From assembly GCA_020639155.1 (NCBI GenBank), contig JACKHF010000002.1, positions 1 through 64,000 of the forward strand: 64,000 bases of DNA, given 5' to 3'. The translations under genes and the position numbers were made by a program. The notes under the pieces were generated by a model. That model searched no databases. It was not told the origin of the DNA and was given only the letters and a program-made list of their open reading frames with translations. Position 1 is the stretch's first letter. Each line of letters opens with the position of its first letter. Below are positions 16,118 to 24,765 of the stretch, one piece after another. The stretch is from Phycisphaeraceae bacterium. GTDB lineage: Bacteria > Planctomycetota > Phycisphaerae > Phycisphaerales > UBA1924.

Positions 16118-16957
16118 ATGACCCACTCCCTTCCAGCCGGCTCCTTTGTCCTCTCGATCGAGACATCGAATCCGTCCATCGTTGCGCTCACTGATTCTGT
16201 TGTGTCGTTTGCGTGTGGGTCGGGTGTCGCGCTGGGGAAGGTCACGGGTGCCAACGAGATAGAACTCGTTGTTGTGGAAATCTTTGAGGCTCGGACACAG
16301 GGTGAGAAAACACCACGTCGGCGAGCGGGGTCGCAGATCGATCGCCACGACGATCAACTCATGCCAGCTATCGCGCGCCTGTGCGAGCGGGCCGGTGTGA
16401 ACCCAGGCGATGTAAAGCTTGTCGGCGTTTCGGTCGGACCCGGCGGGTATACGGGGTTACGTATCGCGATCACGTGCGCGAAGATGGTGTGCTGGCTGAA
16501 CGATGCGATCTGTATCCCAGTTCCGTCCGCGTTGTCGGTTGTCGCTGCAACAGCGAAGGCCTGTTCGCTGCCTGCCACTGTCTCTGTTGCGCTCGCATCG
16601 AAGAATGAACGCACATGGAAATATGGCACGGAGCCAGCGAGCGCGCATGTGACGACGATTGTGCTGCCTTACACAGTGACCAATATTCAGGTGATCGATG
16701 CTGACTCATTCGATCAGATGACATCGGACACGCTCATTGCTGATTCGCACTTCCCTGAGCAGCTGCGCGCACGCGCGATCGAACGCGGCGTAACGCTTGT
16801 GCATCCGTTGATCAGTCCTGTTGCAATGCTCGATCTGCTCCCGCATCTGCCAGCCGTGAGCCCCGAGTCGCTCGTGCCGATCTACGGACGAGACCCGGAT
16901 GCGGTGACCCAGTGGCAAGCGAAGGTGGAGCACGAAGCAAAGCAACGCGAAGTATGA
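16118..16957 (+). CDS. tsaB: tRNA threonylcarbamoyladenosine biosynthesis protein TsaB
   Basis: A 279-residue member of the ASKHA-fold TsaB family. FVLSIETSNPSIVAL is the usual first strand; HDDQLMPAIARLCERAGV and VKLVGVSVGPGGYTGLRIAITCAK carry the family signature (G.GPGS.TGLR..); the rest is less conserved as expected. TsaB forms a complex with TsaD and TsaE to put t6A37 on tRNAs that read ANN codons. It is somewhat longer than typical (about 230) because of a loop near residues 40-75 (EIFEARTQGEKTPRRRAG). No tsaD/tsaE nearby. Confidence 0.9.
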   Translation: MTHSLPAGSFVLSIETSNPSIVALTDSVVSFACGSGVALGKVTGANEIELVVVEIFEARTQGEKTPRRRAGSQIDRHDDQLMPAIARLCERAGVNPGDVKLVGVSVGPGGYTGLRIAITCAKMVCWLNDAICIPVPSALSVVAATAKACSLPATVSVALASKNERTWKYGTEPASAHVTTIVLPYTVTNIQVIDADSFDQMTSDTLIADSHFPEQLRARAIERGVTLVHPLISPVAMLDLLPHLPAVSPESLVPIYGRDPDAVTQWQAKVEHEAKQREV

Positions 16958-17101
16958 CCATGTGTGCAAAGCGTGTGCGCAAAGATTGCGCGGTTGTCAT
17001 CGTTTGGTGGTGTCCGGGCATGACCCTGTCCCGCTGATGACTGCGCCTGGCCTCATTTCGTCGATACGAGCTGGGAATCCTTGTTCTGACAGGAGATCGG
17101 C

Positions 17102-19063
17102 TTGGCGCGACGAACCACGACGCGAAGAACAACCGCCAACGCTCACACGCCCGAGGCGCGTGCAGCACGCGTGCGCGCAGCGATCGACTCAATGGTCCCG
17201 CCGTCGGCGCTACTGTCCCGTCTGTTCCGCGTCTCGCGTGCCAGTGACATCGATCTTCACGACATTGTGCGTTTTCTGGAAGCAGACAAAGCGCTCGCCC
17301 TTCGTGTGCTGAGTGTCTGCAATCGTCTAAGACAGACAGAACGCGATGAACTCGAAGCGATCCCATCGCTCCGCCGTGCGATTGTGATGCTCGGGCTTGA
17401 GCCGGTCCGCGATGCGGTGCTTGCCGTGAGTGTGTACGACTCGATCGAAGCAGCACGCGAGCGGGCGGAAGCAAAGGCTCGCAACGATCACGAATCATCA
17501 ACGAAGTCACAGCGATCACCCTTCGTGCGATCGGAACTCGACTGGGCAGGGCTCTGGCGTCACACGGTTGCGGTTGCCTGTGCGGCCGAGCAACTCGCGA
17601 TTGCGCTCCCAGCAATGCATGTGCAATCAAGTCGGGCGTTTGTCATGGGACTGATGGCGAGCACCGGCAAGTTCGCGCTCGATATTGTGCTTCCCGAGAG
17701 TTACACGCGCGTGCTCGCGCTTGCTCGCATGCGACTGAGTTCGGCAACCCAAGCTGAGACGGAAGTGCTCGGAATTAACAATCTCGAAGCGTCCGCCCAT
17801 CTCTGCACGCGATGGAATCTGCCCGATGAGGATGCGTCAGCAATAGGGGCGATTGCATCTGCTGCGGATCCAAAGACAGAACAGCAGGTTGATGCGGTTG
17901 CCTTCATTCTGCACTGTGCGCAGATGATTGCGCGCTCGTGCCACCTGGGTTTTTCCGGCGAGTACGACGAACTGACGAGCCCAGCAAAGACCCATCGGTT
18001 CATGGGCATCACCGAGCACTTGTGCGATCAGATCACACGGAAGCTCCCTGCGATTGTTGCAGAGCGTGCCGCGCTGCTCGGGATTGAGGAAGCAACAGAC
18101 ACAGAGTTGATGATCGACGCGGTGGGGCGAGCTAATCGCGAGATTGCGTCGCACCATGAGATTGCAGATGCCCACGCAGAACACGCCCATCGTGCGATGA
18201 ACGTGCTGGCATCTGTTACGCGCACAATCGAGCGGAGTTCGTCGTCGGCCGACATCCATGCTGTTGCTGGGTCAATCCTTGAAGCGTCGGGTGCGTTATT
18301 CGGGTCGGACGACCACACGTTGTTTGTCAGACCGACCTTCGGCAACGCGTGGATTGCGCTGCGCCAGAACAAGGACGAGCTGACAAAGCACACACATCCG
18401 ATTGCCTCGCGCGTGCTCGATATTCAGCATTCATCACTCCAGCAGGACATGACAGGCTGGATTGAGCTTGCCGATCCAGCCATGCTGGGCAGACTCCCGA
18501 TCAGTGCTGCGCCGTGGTTGTCTGAGATGTATCAGAATGATGCGTCCGCACGTGTGATGCCGCTTGTGTTCGATTCTGATACTGGCTGTTGCGCCTTGCT
18601 TGTGCACAAACGTGCATTTGATGATGCGGCAAAGAGAGTGGAACTGCTTCGTGCATTGTCGACTGTGTGGGGTTCGCGCATTGTCGCGTGGTCGCAGATG
18701 CAGCAGCTTCAGTCGCAGTCATCGCATCACGCAACATCCATGGTCGAACTTACGTCGATGCAGGATGAGATTCGTTCGCAATCAATGCTGGCAGAACTCG
18801 GCAAGGACACCGCAACTGTGATGGAACAGGTCGAGATGCCGGTTTCTGTGATCGCGTATCGCGCAGATCAACTTGCACACGCAACAAACGACGTGCATGT
18901 GGAGTCTGTGGCGCGCACAATTTGTGCTGCGGCGAACGAAGTCTCCGCGGTTCTTGAACTTTTGCGTGAAAGAACGGAAAAACTGGCTGGCGATGTGGGG
19001 GGAGAGGGATCCTCGGCAAGCGTTGCGCCCCAGCAGGCAGTTCGCACAACCCACACAAACTGA
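17102..19063 (+). CDS. HDOD-domain signalling protein with sensor C-terminus
   Basis: A 653-residue protein. Residues about 25-290 match an HDOD domain (VPPSALLSRLFRVSRA...DIVRFLEADKALALRVLSVCN; SLRRAIVMLGLEPVRDAVLAV; LWRHTVAVACAAEQLA). A linker with helices is followed by a GAF-like region (about 365-530) and a last helical segment resembling the dimerisation helices of histidine kinases (LAELGKDTATVMEQVEMPVSVIAYRADQLAH) without a visible kinase domain. The initiation codon is TTG at 17102, with AGGAG 6 bases upstream. HDOD proteins regulate through protein contacts. The next gene encodes a receiver/GAF protein, likely a partner. Confidence 0.75.
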   Translation: MARRTTTRRTTANAHTPEARAARVRAAIDSMVPPSALLSRLFRVSRASDIDLHDIVRFLEADKALALRVLSVCNRLRQTERDELEAIPSLRRAIVMLGLEPVRDAVLAVSVYDSIEAARERAEAKARNDHESSTKSQRSPFVRSELDWAGLWRHTVAVACAAEQLAIALPAMHVQSSRAFVMGLMASTGKFALDIVLPESYTRVLALARMRLSSATQAETEVLGINNLEASAHLCTRWNLPDEDASAIGAIASAADPKTEQQVDAVAFILHCAQMIARSCHLGFSGEYDELTSPAKTHRFMGITEHLCDQITRKLPAIVAERAALLGIEEATDTELMIDAVGRANREIASHHEIADAHAEHAHRAMNVLASVTRTIERSSSSADIHAVAGSILEASGALFGSDDHTLFVRPTFGNAWIALRQNKDELTKHTHPIASRVLDIQHSSLQQDMTGWIELADPAMLGRLPISAAPWLSEMYQNDASARVMPLVFDSDTGCCALLVHKRAFDDAAKRVELLRALSTVWGSRIVAWSQMQQLQSQSSHHATSMVELTSMQDEIRSQSMLAELGKDTATVMEQVEMPVSVIAYRADQLAHATNDVHVESVARTICAAANEVSAVLELLRERTEKLAGDVGGEGSSASVAPQQAVRTTHTN

Positions 19064-19178
19064 CTCAAGCGACGCACCTTTGCAACCGATGCACGGGGGT
19101 CGGGTTGCGTTTCGCCCGCGATTCTGTGCTGTGACACGGACGTTGCAGCCACCGATGACATCGCTGGAGCAGTCACGG

Positions 19179-20330
19179 ATGAAGCTGTTCGGGTCAGACA
19201 ATCGCGACAACGACGCAGGGACAACACCCCCGGTTGGCACGCGCTCAAAGGGGCGAGTGTTGGTCGTGACTGGTCGCAAGGGCGTGTGGGAGTTCGTCAA
19301 TCAGACGCTGTCCCCGCACACAACATCGATCGTTCGCTGTGGCTCAGTTCGCGAAGCGATCGTGCAGTATGACCCTGATGATTACGTTCTGCTGATCGTT
19401 GATGCGAAGTCTGCAGGGTGCATGGAGCGCGCAGCTGAGGTTGCCACACTCTGGCCCGGCATCGGCGTTGCTGTGCTGATGGTAAAGCCCGGACTTGAGG
19501 ACAGTCTTGCTGCGGTTCGTGGCGGTGTGATAGATGTCATCGATCGTGAGCTTGCAAAGAACACAATCGCAACACGTCTCATCGATGCATTGAACGCGGG
19601 CCGATCGAAGCGCACGCACGAGCGCCACATCGACACACTCTGGGCACTCTGCGGTGAGCACGGCGAGTTTGCGCAGGATAACGCGGAAGAACGTCCGGAC
19701 GAATCGTTCGGCGCACTGGTCGACGGGCTTGTCGACATGTTCGACGAGATGTCGCTGACACTCGATACAACAAAGCAGTTGACTGAGTTCCAGACGCTGC
19801 TTCGGCAAGAACTTGATCTTGAGGGTGTGCTCCGCACTGCGCTCCAGCAGTTACTCGCGTGTGTGGGTGCGTGCAACACAGCTGTATTTCTACCGGGCAC
19901 GAGCGGCGACTTCTCACTCGGTGCATACGTCAACAACGATCTGAACCCAGAGCATCTGGACATGCTGCTGGATGAGATTTCAGATGCGGTTGGTGCCCAT
20001 GTGGATCATCTGCCGAATCAACTGCATCTCCGCAGCGCGAGCGAGATTCAGCGCGAGCTCGGGATCAGTGATGTGTGGATGGGCGATCGCCAGATGCTAC
20101 TCGCGCCGTGCAGAGCGGATGGCGAGGTGCTGGCTGTGGTCGCGTTCTTCCAGGATCAACAGTGCCCATTTTCTACAAAGCTGGTCGAACTGATCGAGCC
20201 GGTAGCGACGCTGGTCGGATCGCAGCTTGCCCGGGTCGTTCGCGTGCACCATCGCCATCTGCCCAAGGACAAGTGGGGGTCTCTGACTGAGCCGCACAGT
20301 CTGGGCGATGATTTCGATATCGCAGCCTAA
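19179..20330 (+). CDS. Receiver-like plus GAF domain signalling protein
   Basis: A 383-residue protein. Residues about 25-125 look like a response-regulator receiver fold (KGRVLVVTGRKGVWEFVNQTL; YVLLIVDAKSAG with Asp at the usual phospho-site strand; GIGVAVLMVKPG; DVIDREL), but the acidic pocket after the first strand is missing, so phosphorylation is doubtful. Residues about 220-365 form a GAF domain (TEFQTLLRQELDLEGVLRTALQQLLACVGACNTAVFL). No output domain is seen. The start at 19179 has GGAG 9 bases upstream; an ATG at 19155 is also possible. It follows the HDOD gene by 115 bases. Confidence 0.65.
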   Translation: MKLFGSDNRDNDAGTTPPVGTRSKGRVLVVTGRKGVWEFVNQTLSPHTTSIVRCGSVREAIVQYDPDDYVLLIVDAKSAGCMERAAEVATLWPGIGVAVLMVKPGLEDSLAAVRGGVIDVIDRELAKNTIATRLIDALNAGRSKRTHERHIDTLWALCGEHGEFAQDNAEERPDESFGALVDGLVDMFDEMSLTLDTTKQLTEFQTLLRQELDLEGVLRTALQQLLACVGACNTAVFLPGTSGDFSLGAYVNNDLNPEHLDMLLDEISDAVGAHVDHLPNQLHLRSASEIQRELGISDVWMGDRQMLLAPCRADGEVLAVVAFFQDQQCPFSTKLVELIEPVATLVGSQLARVVRVHHRHLPKDKWGSLTEPHSLGDDFDIAA

Positions 20331-20476
20331 GTTGGAAAGCAAGTTATTAACATTAGCAAGGCACTGTCGTGTCTTGTTGTGTTCGTATAAATACGGATAT
20401 CTCCTAGTCATGGAGTGTTTTTGCTGTTGCCTATTCTCGAGTTGTATGCGCTTGTGCATGAAGAAGGAAAAATACG

Positions 20477-21604
20477 ATGTCAGTACCAGACCCAACAGCT
20501 CTCGTAACAGAAATTCGGAAATCGCTTGAGGAGGAGGTTCAGAAGTATCGCGAGCACTTAGCCAATCAGGCTAGCAGCCATAAAGATGATTTAAATAAAA
20601 AGTACGAAGACCACGCAAGGCTTATTATTAAATCGACAAAATCCAGGGATTCAGCAATAAAAGTCTTTGTTGGAGCTGGAACTTTTGTTTTGACAACATT
20701 GTTTTCGGTAACACAAATAACCTCTTGTTCTGAGTTGAACTCAGAGCGCAATAAGTTTCGTGATTACATGGACTCGACAGCAAAGCATGTAGAAAAGAGC
20801 CAGGAACAGTTTTATTCATTTACAAAGGATCTACGCGATGATGCAACAAAAGTAGTTATAGAAACGACAAAAAGTGAGTTGATTGCTGTTGGTGTTGAAA
20901 AATCGATATCTGATTTTTTAAAAACAGAAGGAAACAGGGTTATTGAGTTACATCTTAAAAAAAGCAAAGACAAAATAGATGTACAAATACTTGATGATTT
21001 TATAAAGCAAAATCCTTCATACATGCCCGTTCCAGTGGGAACTGTTATTGCCTCAATGCTTCCTCCTGATAAGTTCGCGTCGTTAGTTGGTGACGTTGAA
21101 AAGTCAATCAACAAGAAACAGTGGGTGCTTGCAGATGGCCAAAACGTAGCAGGCTCGACATATGCGAGCATTGCAAAGGAGCTTTTGCAAGGTCAACAAA
21201 TCTACATGGAACCTGGAAAGGAGAATTCAGTGCCTGATCTTCGCGGCGTGTTTTTGCGAGGAATCAACGCAGGCAGAGATCGATTCGAAGATCCTGATGG
21301 CGAGAGAGCAGCGGGAAGTTTTCAGCGGCATGCTTTTGCTTCACATCAACATTGGATGTTTGGGGGTTCGAAAGGAGCAGGTGCCAATAACTTGGGTGCT
21401 GGAAACGAATCGCTTCCGGCATATGCCAGGAGTTTCCATCCGCCAGGAGCGAAAAGTACAGATCCTATTCATGGCGAGTCGTATGAAATCTGGTCTTCAA
21501 CCCAAACAGACGATGCGAGCCTAAGAGGTAAAACAAAGGGGACCGGCGGTGTTGAAACACGTCCCAATAACGTCGCTGTGTACTACTACATCCGCATCAA
21601 CTGA
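20477..21604 (+). CDS. Membrane-anchored coiled-coil protein with phage tail-collar-like C-terminus
   Basis: A 375-residue protein. The N-terminus is charged and helical (EIRKSLEEEVQKYREHL), then one hydrophobic segment (about residues 60-80, KVFVGAGTFVLTTLFSVTQI), then a long helical stretch rich in Lys/Asp/Glu/Ser (coiled coil), then from about 190 a domain like bacteriophage tail-collar/tail-fibre tips: VPVGTVIASMLPP, WVLADGQNV.GSTY, VPDLRGVFLRGINAGRDRFEDPDGERAAGS, ending ETRPNNVAVYYYIRIN. The DNA is visibly AT-richer than its neighbours (many AAA, TTT codons), suggesting transfer. Such collar domains bind or trimerise at fibre ends; the cellular role is unknown. Confidence 0.75.
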   Translation: MSVPDPTALVTEIRKSLEEEVQKYREHLANQASSHKDDLNKKYEDHARLIIKSTKSRDSAIKVFVGAGTFVLTTLFSVTQITSCSELNSERNKFRDYMDSTAKHVEKSQEQFYSFTKDLRDDATKVVIETTKSELIAVGVEKSISDFLKTEGNRVIELHLKKSKDKIDVQILDDFIKQNPSYMPVPVGTVIASMLPPDKFASLVGDVEKSINKKQWVLADGQNVAGSTYASIAKELLQGQQIYMEPGKENSVPDLRGVFLRGINAGRDRFEDPDGERAAGSFQRHAFASHQHWMFGGSKGAGANNLGAGNESLPAYARSFHPPGAKSTDPIHGESYEIWSSTQTDDASLRGKTKGTGGVETRPNNVAVYYYIRIN

Positions 21605-21677
21605 CAAACCGAAAATGATGGCGTATTCAGGGGGCTGGGCAATGGTGCTGTAAGCCTGCTGGAGCGCGTTCGGTCTC

Positions 21678-21705
21678 TTGACCGGTTGTTCAGTTTTGAT
21701 ACGAT
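21678..21705 (+). promoter_or_regulatory. Sigma70-like promoter for tRNA-Thr/tuf cluster
   Basis: TTGACC (21678-21683) and TACGAT (21700-21705) with 16-base spacing, about 85 bases before tRNA-Thr. Motif match only. Confidence 0.5.
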
Positions 21706-21790
21706 CGAGGCTCTGCCGAGCATGTTCGGCAAGCGATAGGCCTTTGTCTGGTGTGCATTGTCACATCCCATTGGGCTGACAGACTCTTGT

Positions 21791-21862
<72 letters not shown>

Positions 21863-22196
21863 TTCTTGGATTGCAGCGGGCAATGGCAGATCGGCGGATG
21901 GATTGATGCCGATGAAGCGGAGCCGGGCAGGCTTTTCCTGCGTCTCGGCGTGCCTTTTCCTTGCAGCATGACAATAATCAGAGCCCATCGCGTACCGGTG
22001 CTGTATTGGTGTGCGTGGGAGCACGACCCGGACGAGAGTTCAGGTCAGTTGGTGGTCGGTTCGGCGGTGAGGGCACAGGGCCCGACCGGGGGCTCAACAC
22101 CAGAATCATCGCCACTGTTCGTGGGATGCAGTTGTTTATCTGTAACCCGAACGCGGAATCATCGGAAGAAACGTAGTTGTTGGAGGCAATCAAGCC
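21863..22196 (+). other. tuf leader region, 334 bp
   Basis: Between tRNA-Thr and tuf, where many bacteria have tRNA-Tyr/tRNA-Gly. No cloverleaf was found here. The G/C-rich stretch about 22040-22100 can form a weak stem (GGTCGG with CCGACC) and could be a leader structure. GTTGGAGG lies upstream of the tuf ATG as its ribosome binding site. Nothing else identified. Confidence 0.4.
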
Positions 22197-23414
22197 ATGG
22201 CCAAGGGCGTCTTTGAGAGAACAAAACCACACGTGAACGTTGGCACCATCGGTCACATCGACCATGGTAAGTCAACACTGACCGCAGCGCTTAGCGCTCG
22301 CTCTGCTGTGAAGTTCGGCGGCGAAGCGAAGACATACGCTGAAATCACAAAGGGCGGCACCGTTCGTGACTCCAACAAGACGGTCACGATCGCATCGTCG
22401 CATACAGAGTATGAGACAGAGAATCGTCACTACGCGCACGTGGACTGCCCAGGCCACGCCGACTTCGTGAAGAACATGATCACCGGTGCTGCACAGATGG
22501 ACGGCGCGATTCTTGTCGTGTCCGCTGCTGACGGCCCCATGCCGCAGACACGTGAGCACGTGCTGCTCGCACGTCAGGTGGGTGTGCCTTACATTCTTGT
22601 GTTCATGAACAAGATCGACCTTGTTGACGATCCGGACCTGCTCGACCTCGTCGAGATGGAAATCCGTGAGTTGCTCAACAAGTACGACTTCCCCGGAGAC
22701 GACACCCCGATCGTCCGTGGCTGCTCAAAGCCCGCGATCGAGAATCCGTCCGACGATGAAGCAAACAAGTGCATCGATGAGCTGTTCGAGGCGATCGACA
22801 GCTACATCCCGACACCAGAGCGTGAAGAGGACAAGCCGTTCCTCATGAGCGTTGAGGACGTGTTCTCCATCAAGGGTCGTGGTACGGTTGCAACCGGTCG
22901 TATTGAGCGCGGTGTTGCGAAGATCAACGACAAGGTGCAGATCGTCGGTATCCGTGGAGAGCCGACCGAAACAGTTATCACCGGTATCGAAATGTTCAAC
23001 AAGTCCATGGAAGAAGGTCGTGCGGGCGACAACGTCGGCGCGCTGCTCCGTGGTGTTGACAAGGACGGCATCGAGCGCGGCCAGGTGATCTGCAAGCCCG
23101 GCTCCATCACGCCACACACCAAGTTCAAGGGTCAGGTCTATGTGCTGACCAAGGACGAGGGTGGTCGTCACACGCCGTTCTTCAAGGGATATCGCCCGCA
23201 GTTCTACTTCCGCACAACCGACGTGACCGGTTCGGTGTTGAAGCTGATCGGTGAGAACGGTTCCGAGGCAGAAATGTGCATGCCCGGCGACAACATCACC
23301 ATGGAAATCGACTTGATGGGCAAGCCCGTCGCGATGGAAAATGGTCTCCGCTTCGCTGTTCGCGAGGGTGGCCGTACCATCGGCTCAGGCACCGTCATCG
23401 AAATCATTGAGTAG
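22197..23414 (+). CDS. tuf: Translation elongation factor Tu
   Basis: A 405-residue GTPase that delivers aminoacyl-tRNA to the ribosome. The G1 P-loop is [10 protein letters not shown]3 DCPGH, G4 NKID, G5 GCSK (SAL position); domains II and III follow ([35 protein letters not shown]). Switch I is unusual: the stretch after the P-loop reads [21 protein letters not shown], so the usual RGITI is KTVTI at residues 61-65; the essential Thr is kept. This resembles other planctomycete EF-Tu sequences as I recall them. Gene order is tRNA-Thr, tuf, rpmG, tRNA-Trp, secE, nusG. Confidence 0.98.
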   Translation: MAKGVFERTKPHVNVGTIGHIDHGKSTLTAALSARSAVKFGGEAKTYAEITKGGTVRDSNKTVTIASSHTEYETENRHYAHVDCPGHADFVKNMITGAAQMDGAILVVSAADGPMPQTREHVLLARQVGVPYILVFMNKIDLVDDPDLLDLVEMEIRELLNKYDFPGDDTPIVRGCSKPAIENPSDDEANKCIDELFEAIDSYIPTPEREEDKPFLMSVEDVFSIKGRGTVATGRIERGVAKINDKVQIVGIRGEPTETVITGIEMFNKSMEEGRAGDNVGALLRGVDKDGIERGQVICKPGSITPHTKFKGQVYVLTKDEGGRHTPFFKGYRPQFYFRTTDVTGSVLKLIGENGSEAEMCMPGDNITMEIDLMGKPVAMENGLRFAVREGGRTIGSGTVIEIIE

Positions 23415-23432
23415 TTTGCTCAAATAAGACCC

Positions 23433-23466
23433 CGCTCCCTTGGCTTACCGGCTGGGGAGCGATTTT
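23433..23466 (+). terminator. Hairpin after tuf, likely terminator or attenuator
   Basis: CGCTCCC (23433-23439) pairs with GGGAGCG (23455-23461), then ATTTTC. It sits between tuf and rpmG and may partly separate their transcription. Confidence 0.6.
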
Positions 23467-23535
23467 CATCAATGCGATTCCACTCGATCGGCTTGCCCAA
23501 TCGATGTGGTGGGAAGTGTGAGGAGCCGATCCGCA

Positions 23536-23724
23536 ATGGCCAAGTCCAAGAAAAAGAATGATGCCCGCGAGTACGTGTGGCTGCAATGCACCGAGACCGG
23601 GCTGCTCAACTACCGCACCGAGGTCAATGTCAAGGGCGGTCTGCCCGAGAAGATGAAAGAGGGCATCAAGAAGTACTCGCCGTCGCTTCGCAAGCACACG
23701 GTCCACAAAATCAAACGCAAGTAA
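23536..23724 (+). CDS. rpmG: 50S ribosomal protein L33
   Basis: A 62-residue basic protein of the large subunit: YVWLQCTETGLLNYRTEVN, then a C-terminal KYSPSLRKHTVHKIKRK typical of L33. Only one cysteine is present, so it is a zinc-free (C-minus) form. It is about 10 residues longer than most L33, from the inserted VKGGLPEKMKEGIK region. GGAG lies 10-14 bases upstream of the ATG. Position between tuf and tRNA-Trp/secE is a common bacterial arrangement. Confidence 0.95.
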   Translation: MAKSKKKNDAREYVWLQCTETGLLNYRTEVNVKGGLPEKMKEGIKKYSPSLRKHTVHKIKRK

Positions 23725-23803
23725 TACCCAGCAACAAGGGCAGCGTTTCTGCTGTCTGCTGATGGTGAGACCACGTGAAACACTCCGTTCCACGTGAGCA
23801 CGA

Positions 23804-23877
23804 ACGTCGGTAGCTCAATTTGGTAGAGCAGCGGATTCCAAATCCGCAGGTTGCGGGTTCGAGTCCCTCCCGACGTG
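23804..23877 (+). tRNA. tRNA-Trp(CCA)
   Basis: Acceptor ACGTCGG/CCGACGT, D-stem GCTC/GAGC, anticodon stem GCGGA/TCCGC with loop TTCCAAA (anticodon CCA), discriminator G. The T-stem GCGGG/CCCTC has one C-T mismatch at the second pair. CCA end not encoded. A tRNA-Trp just before secE is common. Confidence 0.95.
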
Positions 23878-23941
23878 TTGGACAGTTTGGCCCGCTGGTC
23901 CTTCACCACACGTCTGGGACAGGATCGAGGAACACAGCAGC

Positions 23942-24613
23942 ATGTCATTCGGCATTTACAAGCAGGGACAAGGCTACTGGGTACGCACCCTGACTGCGGT
24001 GTTCATTGGCACGCTGTTCCTTGCCTGTGCTGCGTGGCTCTTCAACGAAGGCACCACGCTGGCAAATGTGCTGCCGCGTGCCTCCTCGCAGGTGTATCTT
24101 GAAAACCCCGATGGAGTTACGCCCAGTGTTGGTGACGTTGTTCACTTCTTCATTGAGGGAGAGAATGGGAGTCTTGAGGAAGCGGGCTCTGCAACGGTGC
24201 AGGGCAAGACTGATACAGGCAGCCTGTTGATCGACACAATGTCTGCTGGCGCGGAAGTATCAAACGACAAGATTGTGCGCATTGAAGGCCCGAACGATTT
24301 CGCTGCAGTGCCATCTGTGATTCCCGGAAAACCAGTGATCGAGCCGATCTTTATCTCAGGTGGTCTGGCAGCTCTGACGATTCTCATCGGAGCGATTGCC
24401 GTTTATTACTACGTTGGCGTCCACAAGAAGTCGTCCGAGTTTCTTATCGCAACGGACATTGAGATGCGCCGCGTAAACTGGTCGACACGCAAGGATGTCA
24501 TTAGATCGACGGTTGTGGTCATTGTGGCGTCGTTTGCGATTGCAGCATCGTTGTTTTTCGTTGATTTCTTCTTCGAGTGGCTGTTCAGCGCGATGCGAAT
24601 CCGCCGGATGTAG
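23942..24613 (+). CDS. secE: Preprotein translocase subunit SecE with large N-terminal extension
   Basis: A 223-residue protein. The C-terminal part (about 160-223) is the SecE domain: SSEFLIATDIEMRRVNWSTRKDVIRSTVVVIVASFAIAASLFF, with the conserved amphipathic helix (E...V.WPs-like; here NWST) and the final transmembrane helix. Before it lie a transmembrane segment (about 14-34), a periplasmic Gly/Asp-rich domain of about 90 residues, and a second transmembrane segment (about 130-150). Typical SecE is 60-130 residues, so the extension is unusual. It forms the SecYEG channel. GAGG precedes the ATG at 23942. nusG follows. Confidence 0.9.
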   Translation: MSFGIYKQGQGYWVRTLTAVFIGTLFLACAAWLFNEGTTLANVLPRASSQVYLENPDGVTPSVGDVVHFFIEGENGSLEEAGSATVQGKTDTGSLLIDTMSAGAEVSNDKIVRIEGPNDFAAVPSVIPGKPVIEPIFISGGLAALTILIGAIAVYYYVGVHKKSSEFLIATDIEMRRVNWSTRKDVIRSTVVVIVASFAIAASLFFVDFFFEWLFSAMRIRRM

Positions 24614-24765
24614 GCTTATTCCCTTGTGTCCGGGCCTGGAAAGGGCGTTCGGGCTTCATTCGCCGGATTGCCATATCCCTCCTACCATATGCAGCCGCTG
24701 GCAAGATCCCGCTGGCTCGGCCCACCCGTGTTTTCATGTTCAGGTTCGATTCCAAGGCCCTCCGT

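Noticed and set aside
20331..20476. Possible phage attachment site before the AT-rich tail-collar gene
   Set aside because: No integrase, tRNA end or direct repeat flanking the gene was seen in the window.
22040..22110. Possible structured leader or extra tRNA before tuf
   Set aside because: A short GGTCGG/CCGACC stem can form, but no tRNA cloverleaf or known riboswitch core could be drawn.
22725..23171. 148-residue minus-strand frame inside tuf
   Set aside because: Shadow of the strongly biased tuf codons; no ribosome site or similarity.
23610..23948. Minus-strand frame across rpmG and tRNA-Trp
   Set aside because: It contains GTRTRNLRIWNPLLYQ, the antisense translation of the tRNA-Trp, and lies over real genes.
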